From Leptoclinus maculatus (lineage: Eukaryota; Chordata; Actinopteri; Perciformes; Stichaeidae), in assembly GCA_032191485.1 (NCBI GenBank), contig JAVDOI010000007.1:5962042-6026041 (forward strand): a DNA stretch of 64,000 bases, read 5' to 3'. The position numbers were made by a program, and so were the translations under genes. Shown here one piece after another: positions 40,460-50,900 of this stretch; within the stretch, counting starts at the first letter, position 1, and every line of letters starts with the position of its first letter. The notes beneath the pieces are model-generated. The model was not told where the DNA came from, made no database searches, and worked only from the letters and a program-made list of their open reading frames with translations.

Positions 40460-42502
40460 ATGCAAGACTCAGCAGACCAGTTTTGGGGAACCCGCTTGGC
40501 CAGGGGTGGGCCCCTGAGCTTACAGAAGGCTAACCTCGAGCTAAGCTGCCTTTTCACTCCTAAGAGGCAGAGACGGAGGAAGGGTCAGACTCCCGTTCCC
40601 ACTGGGCCGCAGCGATCCCCCGTTCCCGCTGGGCCGCAGCGTTCCCCCATTCCCGCTGGGCCGCAGCGTTCCCCCTTTCCCGCTGGGCCGCAGCGATCCC
40701 CCTTTCCCGCTGGGCCGCAGCGATCCCCCTTTCCCGCTGGGCCGCAGCGATCCCCCTTTCCCGCTGGGCCGCAGCGATCCCCCGTTCCCGCTGGGCCGCA
40801 GCGATCCCCCGTTCCCGCTGGGCCGCAGCGATCCCCCGTTCCCGCTGGGCCGCAGCGTTCCCCCGTTCCCGCTGGGCCGCAGCGTTCCCCCTTTCCCGCT
40901 GGGCCGCAGCGTTCCCCCTTTCCCGCTGGGCCGCAGCGTTCCCCCTTTCCCGCTGGGCCGCAGCGTTCCCCCTTTCCCGCTGGGCCGCAGCGTTCCCCCG
41001 TTCCCGCTGGGCCGCAGCGTTCCCCCGTTCCCGCTGGGCCGCAGCGTTCCCCCGTTCCCGTCTCCACTAGGCCGCAGCCGACTCCAGCTCCCCGTGTCCT
41101 GTCGGCGGTCCGGCCGACTCCAGCTCCCCGTGTCCTGTCGGCGGTCCGGCCGACTCCAGCTCCCCGTGTCCTGTCGGCGGTCCGGCCGACTCCAGCTCCC
41201 CGTGTCCTGTCGGCGGTCCGGCCTACTCCAGCTCCCCGTGTCCTGTCGGCGGTCCGGCCGACTCCAGCTCCCCGTGTCCTGTCGGCGGTCCGGCCGACTC
41301 CAGCTCCCCGTGTCCTGTCGGCGGTCCGGCCGACTCCAGCTCCCCGTGTCCTGTCGGCGGTCCGGCCGACTCCAGCTCCCCGTGTCCTGTCGGCGGTCCG
41401 GCCGACTCCAGCTGTCTTCTCAGCGCCGCAGCAATCTCCGGTTCCTGCCGCTGCCGCCTCCGTGCCGCAGCGGCCATCGGTTCCTGACCCCCAGCCTCTG
41501 GAGCCCTGTTCCCCGGCTGACCCCCAGCCTCTGGAGCCCTGTTCCCCGGCTGAACCCCAGCCTCTGGAGCCCTGTTCCCCGGCTGACCCCCAGCCTCTGG
41601 AGACCTGTTCCCCGGCTGACCCCCAGCCTCTGGAGACCTGTTCCCCGGCTGACCCCCAGCCTCTGGAGACCTGTTCCCCGGCTGACCCCCAGCCTCTGGA
41701 GACCTGTTCCCCGGCTGACCCCCAGCCTCTGGAGACCTGTTCCCCGGCTGACCCCCAGCCTCTGGAGACCTGTTCCCCGGCTGACCCCCAGCCTCCCCAG
41801 TCCGGCTCCCCGGCTGACCCCCAGCCTCTGGAGACCTGTTCCCCGGCTGACCCCCAGCCTCCCCAGTCCGGCTCCCCTGAGCCCCAGTCTCCCCAGTCCG
41901 GCTCCCCTGAGCCCCAGTCTCCCCAGTCCGGCTCCCCTGAGCCCCAGCCTCCCCAGTCCGGCTCCCCTGAGCCCCAGTCTCCCCAGTCCGGCTCCCCTGA
42001 GCCCCAGTCTCCCCAGTCCGGCTCCCCTGAGCCCCAGTCTCCCCAGTCCGGCTCCCCTGAGCCCCAGTCTCCCCAGTCCGGCTCCCCTGAGCCCCGGCCC
42101 GAGCTGCAGTGTTCCCAGTCCGACCCACCCGAGATCCTGGGTCCAGAGCCCTTCTGCCCGTCGGGCCGTCCGCCTGAGCTCCTGGGCCCTGAGCAACTCC
42201 GCCAGTCAGGTCGCCCGCCTGAGCTCCTGGGCCCTGAGCAACTCCGCCAGTCAGGTCGCCCGCCTGAGCTCCTGGGCCCTGAGCAACTCCGCCAGTCAGG
42301 TCGCCCACCCGAGGTCCTGCGTCCGGATCCCTCCTTCCCGTCCGACCGCCCTCCTGCCCGTCCCCCAGAGCCCTGTGGCAGGTTGGATCCGGCCGTCCCT
42401 CCTCCGGACCCCCTCCTCCCACCCTATTCGATGTTGAGCCGTCCCTCCTCCGGACCCCCTCCGCCCGCCCTTTTTTGTGTTTTCTGGACTTTGGACGTCT
42501 AG
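40460..42502 (+). CDS. 680-aa proline-rich tandem-repeat ORF of the LTR element
   Basis: The ORF starts 14 bases after the 5' LTR and ends 25 bases before the 3' LTR, so it fills the interior. After a unique N terminus (~50 aa, ending in basic KRQRRRKG) come five tandem arrays: 9-residue VPAGPQRSP (17 copies), 12-residue RPTPAPRVLSAV (9), 11-residue DPQPLE(T/P)CSPA (about 11), 10-residue EPQSPQSGSP (about 9) and 15-residue GRPPELLGPEQLRQS (3), then a Pro-rich end. There is no gag zinc knuckle and no enzyme motif. The protein would be disordered. The N terminus may be a gag remnant. Because every unit is a multiple of three bases and lacks stops, other frames are also open, so translation is plausible but unproven. 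Confidence 0.6.
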   Translation: MQDSADQFWGTRLARGGPLSLQKANLELSCLFTPKRQRRRKGQTPVPTGPQRSPVPAGPQRSPIPAGPQRSPFPAGPQRSPFPAGPQRSPFPAGPQRSPFPAGPQRSPVPAGPQRSPVPAGPQRSPVPAGPQRSPVPAGPQRSPFPAGPQRSPFPAGPQRSPFPAGPQRSPFPAGPQRSPVPAGPQRSPVPAGPQRSPVPVSTRPQPTPAPRVLSAVRPTPAPRVLSAVRPTPAPRVLSAVRPTPAPRVLSAVRPTPAPRVLSAVRPTPAPRVLSAVRPTPAPRVLSAVRPTPAPRVLSAVRPTPAPRVLSAVRPTPAVFSAPQQSPVPAAAASVPQRPSVPDPQPLEPCSPADPQPLEPCSPAEPQPLEPCSPADPQPLETCSPADPQPLETCSPADPQPLETCSPADPQPLETCSPADPQPLETCSPADPQPLETCSPADPQPPQSGSPADPQPLETCSPADPQPPQSGSPEPQSPQSGSPEPQSPQSGSPEPQPPQSGSPEPQSPQSGSPEPQSPQSGSPEPQSPQSGSPEPQSPQSGSPEPRPELQCSQSDPPEILGPEPFCPSGRPPELLGPEQLRQSGRPPELLGPEQLRQSGRPPELLGPEQLRQSGRPPEVLRPDPSFPSDRPPARPPEPCGRLDPAVPPPDPLLPPYSMLSRPSSGPPPPALFCVFWTLDV

Positions 42503-42527
42503 TATCCGTCCCTTGAGGGGGGGGTAC

Positions 42528-42934
42528 TGTCACAGTTTAGGCTTTGCCCCTGTGTTCCTGTGTCTGTGTGTGTATGTTTCCCCTGATTGCACTCATCCTA
42601 CTCACCTGCCCAGTCCACCCAGCTGCCTTCTATCTCCTAATCACCCCACACATATATATACTCCCCTGCTTTCCCTGTGCTGGTGGTGAGATCGTCCTTA
42701 ATTCGTCCCCCTGTCTGCTCCATGTTCCAGCATTTGCTCATGGTTTGCCTTTTTGTCACTTTGCCTTTTTGTCACTTTGCCTTTTTGTTAGTTTTTGCTC
42801 GCTCCCGGTTGGAGTTGTTTTAAGTTCCTGTTTTTTGTCTGCTTGGTGCTCATTAAATAACCCAGCATTCTACTCAACCTCGTCTCCCGTGTCTGTCTGC
42901 GCTTGAGTCTCCGATCTGCTCCTCGGACGTGACA
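42528..42934 (+). repeat. 3' LTR
   Basis: A 407-bp copy of the 5' LTR, preceded by a purine-rich tract and followed by target-site duplication CCTAA at 42935-42939. No difference from the 5' LTR was found on reading. Confidence 0.93.
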
Positions 42935-43163
42935 CCTAAAGACAAAAAGGTTCTTTAAAGAACCATTTTCAAAAAAGTTCTTTATGGACCCAAATGGTTC
43001 CATAAAGAACCCTTTTCAAATGGTTCTTTAGGTAAAAATGGTTCTTCCCAGGAATAAATGGTTCTTTAAGAGAACCGATTTTAACAGCATAACAATGGAA
43101 TCAGGGTTCCCACTCTTTTTTAGAGATCATATTCCAGGATCTTTTCCGTGATGATCTATAAAA

Positions 43164-43526
43164 TCATCTTTTACATGCACAGAAATTATGGCAAATTGAT
43201 TTTTGGATAAAACAAACACCTGTAGATGTACTGCACTTCACTTTATTGTCAGAAATCAACTCTATACAATGTAATCCATGTGCTACATGCAGTGTCCTAT
43301 CTAAGAAATATTCGGGGCATTTGCCACTCTCTGCACAGCTACCCGTGTGTCCAGCTTCAGGATAAATGCCTCCAAAAATGAAAATGTTTTTTTTCAGATG
43401 ATAGAGGGCCAACACAACACCCATGGCCATTTTTTGTCCATCCACTGCTACAAAAACATCTGTGCCGTCACTCAGGGGCTTGCTCAGGGGCTTGCTCAGG
43501 GGCTTGCCATCGCCTGTAATAACCAA
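43164..43526 (-). pseudogene. 120-codon open frame inside the hairpin-rich element
   Basis: A minus-strand frame without recognised family. It carries a small tandem repeat (KPLS x3, from a 12-base repeat at 43478-43506), DVFVAVDGQKMAMG and several cysteines. It might be a fragment of a fish gene captured by the element, or chance. There is no start context or splice support for a functional gene. Confidence 0.25.
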
Positions 43527-43754
43527 GCTTCCAACACTTACCTTACACCGACCACTGTTAGTTCCGGGCGACTGGTTTGAAAAGATGTTGGTCAGTCAGA
43601 GAGATGGACGAGTGTCACTTGGAAGTAGGCGGGGCGGACAGATATCTCATGATCGTGATTGGTGGTTTATGTTGTCATTCATGACTTTCCCCTTAGAATT
43701 TTCTGGAACACAGCTATTAATATGGGAAGAGGCTATAGGGCCCGATTCACCGAC

Positions 43755-43859
43755 ATGAATATATGTGTATATACATATATATGTATATACACATATGTAT
43801 GTATATACATAGATATATATATATATATCTATGTATATCTATGTGTATATATATATGTA

Positions 43860-43899
<40 letters not shown>

Positions 43900-43947
43900 C
43901 ATGTGTATATATATATGTATATATGTATACATATATATATGTATATA

Positions 43948-44003
<56 letters not shown>
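43755..44003. repeat. AT-rich (TATA/CATATG) satellite
   Basis: About 250 bases of alternating TA with interspersed GTATAC/CATATG units, ending in a pure (AT)n run of about 50 bases. It encodes only Ile-Tyr repeats and is not a gene. Confidence 0.93.
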
Positions 44004-44004
<1 letters not shown>

Positions 44005-44794
44005 GTATCAGCTGGCAGCTAACTACCCCACACCCAGATCATGGCACGGTAGTTTTTTTTCTAATTTATCCCATCCCCCACGATTCAACAACTCAAACAT
44101 GAATTAAGAACCCTTTAATATCCCAAAGAACCATATGAAAACATGTAGAACCATCCAATAGATAAAATGGTTCTTTAGTAGGGGATGGTTCTTCGTGGAA
44201 CCACTCTGCCTTTTAAAGAACCATTTAAGAACCATTTTTTTTCTGTGTGTACTTGCCGGCCTACACCTACGTCATCATTACATGTCCATGTGCAGCTCTG
44301 CCGCGAAGTGCAGGGTGTGCTGTGATTGGTCAGTGGGTGAGCACGTGACTATCGTGAAACGATACTTAACAGCAGAGTACCACACACCGTGACACAGGGG
44401 GCTGAGACGAGGAAAGAGATTGCAGAGCAGTACATTTAACTTTTGGGTTGTGAAAGTAAAATCATAAGACGGTCTCCTAAAGAGACGGATCAGCCGCGAC
44501 TTGTCGTCAAGGGATGATGGTGGGTCCCACAGCCAGACCAGCTGAGAACCGCTGTCCTACATGAGCACAGAAAACATTATATTTTCCTGAATTTAACCTT
44601 CTGCATTTTCCAAATGCTCTAGCATTATTCAAACGTATTGTAAGCCTCGTACCGAACGGTTTAATACGAGTACGTACATAGTTACAGCCTTAGAAATGAA
44701 TAATAGCTGTGGCGCCATCATGTGATTATAAGGTGGTATTTCAGCTGCATGACAGCAGTGAAGGCCTGAGTATAAAATGCACGGCCCGCCACTG

Positions 44795-44870
44795 GTGTCT
44801 TGACACTTCAAGGTGCGGACTGGAGGATCCGGGGCGTCCGATGACAACCTGCTCTACCTCTGAGGCAAAG
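44795..44870 (-). mobile_element. SINE head fragment, right of the nested insertion
   Basis: Resumes after the hAT with the duplicated GTGTCTTG, then ACACTTC...GGACTGGAGGATCCGGGG...ACCTGCTCTACCTCTGAG, the tRNA-like head side of the SINE. The box B region is eroded. Confidence 0.6.
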
Positions 44871-45860
44871 CCGCTCTGCATCTTTCCAACAGAAGCTCCT
44901 GTGCGATTGTGTCCCTTTCGGAAGCTTTCCAATCCATGCATAAAACAGCGTTTTCTTTTATAAAACTAATAAATCCAACAATTAATGTCTTCTGTGATTA
45001 GTTACCCCTGATGACCAAGGCCTAGAAGATGTAAATGGTAAATGACATGATGATGATCATTACAAAAGCTAGGCGGACCAAAAACAGGAAAAATGGCTCA
45101 GACCTCAGAGAGAACCAACATGAAGTGTCTTAGCATGGAGTCTTGCCTGAGATATAACATCTTTGAAGTGTTAGCAGTATGTATTACAGTATGGAGTGTC
45201 TAGTTCAAACATTGTGAGAGGAGATACATTTTGAAATCTTGCCCTTTTGAGGATTTGTGCTCGCACTGATAACTGTGTCGCCCCACCTTTGATATCAAAA
45301 TCCCCCCCGTTTCATCTACAACAATCATAACCATTATACTGTATTTCATATGCTCATCACATGTTTTGCTTGTCATCTGTTAAGTATAAGGTTGCAACTA
45401 ATGATTCTTTTCATCGTCGATTCTTTTCATTATCAATAAATGTGCTTTATGAAATGTTGTGAGAGGCTTATCATAATTTCTTAAAGCCCAAAGTAATGCC
45501 TTAACATGTTTGTTGTGGCGATATTTGGTTTACAATCAGACAAAACTAAGGGAAGGTTTAGCATTTTGTCTTGAAATATGACTTCAAAGTTGAATTCTTC
45601 CATTTCTGTTGATAGACTAAATGATAAATCCACTAATCATTTCAGCTCTAGAAGAGAAACTAGTAACCGCAGCTGTCAAATAAATGGAGTAAAGAGGGTT
45701 GGAGAGGTTGATTCCTTTCAAAGAGTAGACACGACAAACAACCAGTTTCCTTCTGTGAGTTTATTGAAGGACAACCGGCAAACATTGCCACCTCTGATTT
45801 CTGACCTGAAATCGAATAGTTTTAATCTTCACTATCTCTTCACAACCCTTCAGAACAGAG

Positions 45861-45898
<38 letters not shown>

Positions 45899-47923
45899 AA
45901 CAGCAAGGTTCATGATTAGTGTCAGGAGTGCACATTTACTGCCGCACGAGGCATTAAGGCAGTCCATCTGCAGCCACCTGGGCCTATATTGTGAAAAGCT
46001 GCATGTGGAATTACATGGAAAGTGTACACTGCCTCCTGGTGGCTGGAAAGAATACTAACTCTTAAAATCAATAACTCATAAGGAAAAACAATACACCACT
46101 GTCAAGCAAGTATGGAAGAAATGGTGGACTTCATTCATTATATTAAGCCAAATGTAGCCAGCAGTGAACGGTGAAATAACACCAGAAGTGTGAAGCGACA
46201 GACAATAGGGTGAATTAGTCGTTGCAGCACAGTGAACTCAAGCAGTCATTCTTAGAGGCACACAACAGATTGGCAGGCGAGTGAAGACTGAAATGCACAC
46301 ATTGAAAATATACACATTTCTAATAGCAAAGCACATAGCGGTTCTTTGGTGGCTCCCCATCACTTTCAATGCAAATCAAATCTTGGTCCATAGTTTACTT
46401 TATTCATCTCATGTTACAGATGTGCCACGGTCCTATAAGCGTACTCTTATTATTTAAGGAGAGGGCAGTACCATCAAGGGAGGATACAAGAGCAACATGC
46501 TCAACAAGCCTCAACAACCAGAGGCAAATCCCGATTTCTTACATCAATTCAGACAAGAAAGTGAATTGAGCACAATAACAGTTGTAAACCTATTATAGTG
46601 GAACATTCATAAATAAATGTGTAGAATACTCCACTGTAAAAGTCTTTGCATCTCTCTATAAGGACTTGCCTTGTTTCACTGTCGATAAAGAATTACAATT
46701 CAATCTGGTATTTCTCCACTTGATGGAGACATACAGACAATTAATGATTTTCTGAAGTTAAAGCTGCAACCATTGTTTTCTGCCCACTTGGGGGCAGCAC
46801 AACTAACTGTAAACACCACATTGTTGTTGGGTTGTGATTCTGTCCACCTAATATCCAATATTCACTCTCCTTTTAGCTGCTAAAAATGTAATTATGTTCA
46901 CCAGCTAGTCTCTATCTTTGTTGGTGTGCTGTTTGCTAGCAAACAGTGGGTTTATTACAGCTTCTTCTTTTTTTACTGAAAACAGCTGAATTCAGACTGA
47001 TGAGAGCAGCGAGAGTCAATCAAAGCAAAGTTGAAAACCAAAACAATGAGCTTAGAGATGCTGTAATGCTCTGTTGAGCTGAGCGGAACTGCCCAGTTGG
47101 GTAAGAATTCTCGTGGTTTCTTTATTATGATACCAACCTATCACAAAAATATTGAATAAAGTTGCTAAGCGCGAAATTCAGAGCATTGCCTCTCAATATG
47201 GCGACTGCTTAGCTCGCATCTAAAGGTGCTTACAGCGCCAACACTGCAAACAACGCATAAATAAAGTTTCATCTTTTTATCTTATCTTATAATCCGTCCA
47301 GGGATGGTACTGTCCTCCTATTATGAATCCTGAACACTATGGCTTATCAATAATCTGAGCAAAAATACTGATAGAGTCCCAGTCCCGACAAAGTCTGTCA
47401 AGTACTGTCAAGTATTCTGTCTGCCCCTGACCCTCACCATTACCTCAAATGCTCTGTGCTGTCTGTCCTGTACTACTGAAACTACTGACTGTACACACTG
47501 TAGCCACAGTGATTTCACAAGACCTCTTCAGTTCAATCCAGGAAACCTCCGTTATCATACCAGAGAGTCTTTTTTAAAGGGGTCTGCACACATAATCAAT
47601 ACATGCCATTTGCAGTCTAACATTTTTTTTTTTTAAACACTTTTTAGCTGCTGTTTCAATGGCACTTGCAGTGTACATGTTGTATGAGTGTGTATTTCAA
47701 ATGGTGTACGTTGCGAAAGCACCATAACTAGTGAGAGCAGCAGGAATACTAAAGTGTACAGGGGCAGTATTTGGGGCACAGCGGAATGCATTGTGGGCCC
47801 TGCTGAAGAGCCAAGACTCTTCTCCTCTGTGGGTCCACACAACACTGAGGTTGGTACTATCTTCTAGTTGAAGCAGCCGAGCACAGCACAACACAAGCAA
47901 CGCCTCAACGCTTTGAAACGCAA
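44871..47923. other. Intergenic region and ANO10 3' UTR side
   Basis: Contains a (CA)n tract at 45866-45893. The part next to 47923 is presumably 3' UTR of the minus-strand ANO10 gene; a TTTATT (minus-strand AATAAA) near 47118 is one candidate signal, not certain. No other gene was recognised. Confidence 0.45.
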
Positions 47924-50900
47924 TCAAGATCCTTCACAATGCAGCTTCTGGAAGAGAAGAAAGGAGAGTTGTCACGCTAATGAGGTGGAACACCAATATG
48001 CGAAATAATGAAATGTATGGTGGAGGGTTTACCTGCTCCCTCAAGGCCTGCATGGACGTGAACTCAATGTGCTCCCTCTTCTTTCGGACCCAGTCCGGTT
48101 CATCGGGTATCAGCACCGCTAAAACCACCTTAACCAAGATCAGCACGTGCTGCAAACAAACACAGAGGTGAAAACGTCACGCTGTGATTATTCTTCATGC
48201 GAGTCTCACTACTGACCCCTCCCGACTCCCTCTTTACCTCCACCAAAACAGCCAACAGCAGAACGTTTGTGCTGCTCAACCCGCCCTCCTGAAACAGCTT
48301 TTGCAACCACGGCGACAGCAGCAGCAGCCAGCAGTTGGACACGACGGAGACAAAGCTCAGGACCTCGAAGGCAATCTGAAACACAGGACAATGACGAGAT
48401 CTGTTCACTCACGTACACGGCTGCGTCTCATTTCTATTGTGCGTTGTGTTTTCTGCTGACCTGCCACACGCGCATGTTCGCCGCAGGGGGGGAGAAGGGT
48501 TTCCGGAAGAGTTTGCAGATCTTGTAGGCATCCGTTCGGATCTCCGTTAGGTTATTGATGAGCAGCAGCACGGCCGTCAGGGGAAACACGCAGGAGAAAA
48601 GACTCAAATACCCAAACTGCACCAGGAGCTCGATGTACTCTCCAAACAAGCCCTGTGACGAAAACGAGAAGCTGTGTCAGACGCCGCCAGAGTGGTTTAT
48701 CCATTCCCTGTCTCGATATGCGCTTTCTCTGAATACTGCACACTCACAGGGAAAGCAGGCAGTTTGCTTTGGTTCCTAAATTTGTCCTCCTGTGGGTCGT
48801 CTTCGCTCTCTGTCCTACGGGGGGCGCTGATGAACCGGTCCACCAGGAAGGGAATGACCACCTCTGTCACCTGGTTCACCAGCTGGGTGATTATCAGCAG
48901 AGACGCCAGACGCTTCAGACGGACAAAGAGAAAAGGTGAACTTGTTGTAACTCAGGAAGCTTTTTTATTTCAGTCACTGACGTCACTGGTTAGAGCAAAA
49001 ACAAATAACCTCCCCTCCCAACAGGAATATGGCTAACAAGAACGTGATGTCAGGCAAAATAAATGAAGTGAGGTGAAAATCAAGTTGCATTATGGGAATT
49101 GTGGGATCCAGCATTTTTGGGCCTTGACCCACATTAGTCACAAGGGGCCACATTGATAAAGCATCCTAGTACAAAGTGCCCCTTGTGACGGAACTCTAAG
49201 ACAACTCTTAGAGTGTTTAACAATCTCCCCTTACAGTTAGGACAAGTTCCTGCTAAAGATAAAAGATATCCACAAAGCGTCTCCGCCCTTAAGAAGAGCT
49301 TTTGTTTGGAGTAGGCGGTGAGGACTTTTAAGAAGCTTCAGAGTTTTTTAAGCAGAGGAGAAAATGGTGGTATGAGAATACTCTCCACAACGCTGAATGA
49401 CAGTGAGTTAATGAAACGCTGCAGATGAGATCTTGCAGGGAGAATGTTTGTGGTCGATATCATTAGAGATGCTCACATCTCCCACCGAACGCAATAACGC
49501 CAGAAATGAAGTTGATCAAAACTCTAAGATGTTTGGCAACTGGAAAAATACAGCAGTGTTCGCTGGTTTACTGATTTACATGCCGACCAAAGTCAATATG
49601 CCAAGCAATCACGGAAACTGATGAAATCGGAGCCCTTTTCCCCCCATTCAAATCAAATAGATTAAGTATTAACATTACCAAATGAGTACGGCCCCAGGAT
49701 ATCTTGGCCTCTACCACATCGACTCATGCCATTCTCTTTTCTTTTTTTTTGGCCAAGTTTAGGGAAGTGCATTGCTAAATCACTGGGGTCCCCGCTTGAA
49801 GACACAACAGTAAGATTTGCTGCTGTTACCTTGCGAAGCAAAGGCACGTCCTGCTTGAAGAAGGCAATGTGGAAGAGCACTGCAAAGTAGTTGAAGAAGG
49901 TGAACTGGAGGGGAAGAGAGAGAGACAAGAGCCGGGTGAAAGAGGCTGCTGGGTTAAGAGGAGGTAGGAGCTAATGGTTGGAGAGGAGTGCAGGGGCGAG
50001 GAGGAACTCACCACCAAGACTTTGGCTGTCAGATGGTTCTCGAAGGCGGACTCCTCTCTGTGGTTCTCTAAAGGGAGTCATAAGGGAAATGATTGGCTGA
50101 TCACAAGCATTATGAACAATACTATTGGTACGATTACACAACCTGATCAGCTGATGATTTTATCACTCTCCACCCCCCCACCCCCCCCATGCCGTTTCCT
50201 CCGTCTCGCTCACCGTATTCAGTCAGGGACTTTGCCACCGTCCTGTAAACAGTCGACAGCACGTTTGTGTAGCTGATGTGAAGCACTGAGGGCACGTAGA
50301 GCAGAGTCTGAGACAGCAGGGAGTCCCAGTCTCTGTGGAGCTCTTGCACCTGGGCCTCCCCCCAGTAGAAGCACAGCATACCCAGAACCACCAAGCCTGC
50401 AGAGAGAGAGAGATGTGACAGGGCAGGGGACACGAGGACGGAAGGAAGAGCCGAGAAGTTTGCCATCTTTAAAGGGCAGAGCATACTTTGTTTTCTGCTA
50501 AGTTTCAATAACGTGCACTGATGAGTTTGTTCAATTCACAGTTGAAGCTGTACCTAGAAAGAGCCCCACCACTGGGATTGACACCAGTGCCATACGCAGG
50601 TCCCTCTGCCAGTCAGGAAAGAGCGGCTCCCTGCGACCTGTCACGGGGTTGACCCCGAGGTCGCCGTGGAAGCCGGGTCGGGGTTCCGCGAAGCGCTCGG
50701 CGAGGTGCATGGTCCCCCAGCGGTAGGACAGGGAGGAGCTCCGACGCTTCCACAGCTCCATGACCACCGTGGACCAGAGCATGCTGAAGACCGCCTGGAT
50801 CATGTGACCGCTGACGGCCAGCCCCGAGTCGTCCTCACTTGCGGCCGGAGAGCCCGAGAGGGACTCCTCCATCTCCTTCTTGGCCTCACCTGTGATGGGC

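Larger units (their letters stand above)
40040..42934 (+). mobile_element. Non-autonomous LTR retroelement with proline-rich ORF
   Basis: Two 407-bp LTRs flank a 2081-bp interior. A 5-bp target duplication CCTAA (40035-40039 and 42935-42939) and a purine-rich tract GAGGGGGGGGTAC just before the 3' LTR complete the signature of a retroviral-type integration. The interior holds only one long repeat-rich ORF. No protease, reverse transcriptase, RNase H or integrase motif is present, so it must be mobilised in trans. The identical LTRs indicate a recent insertion. No obvious TGG-type primer binding site follows the 5' LTR. The tract and LTR style suggest relation to fish Ty3/Gypsy elements, by inference. 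Confidence 0.9.
39820..44251. mobile_element. Hairpin-rich DNA element (about 1.5 kb without its own insert)
   Basis: Ends TACACACAGAAAAATAAAGG on the left and the complement of TACACACAGAAAAAAAATGG on the right form inverted repeats with TA at the junctions. Both arms are packed with palindromic GGTTCTTTAAAGAACC/GAACCATTTTTGGTTC motifs (39836-40039 and 42945-43080, 44105-44240) that would fold into many hairpins. A minus-strand open frame (43164-43526) and an (AT)n-rich block (43755-44003) lie in the middle. The superfamily is uncertain: the TA or TTAA-type target is not clear enough to decide. Confidence 0.7.
39612..44794. mobile_element. Non-autonomous hAT element, interrupted by later insertions
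   Basis: Ends CAGTGGCGGGCCGT ... ACGGCCCGCCACTG are inverted repeats, and the flanks are a perfect 8-bp target duplication GTGTCTTG (39604-39611 and 44795-44802), itself part of the SINE consensus. Blocks inside both arms match the intact relative at 21705-23032. After subtracting the insert 39820-44251, about 750 bp of hAT sequence remain. No transposase is encoded. Confidence 0.87.

Noticed and set aside
40605..42330. CRISPR-like array of regularly spaced repeats
   Set aside because: Repeats are contiguous coding units without unique spacers, in a vertebrate genome.
41223..42533. Antisense 436-codon frame and second plus-strand 447-codon frame over the LTR element
   Set aside because: They are shadows of stop-free tandem units that are multiples of three bases. 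The frame that starts just after the LTR and spans the interior is the better candidate.
43747..44107. Ile-Tyr repeat frames on both strands
   Set aside because: Pure product of the AT-rich satellite at 43755-44003.
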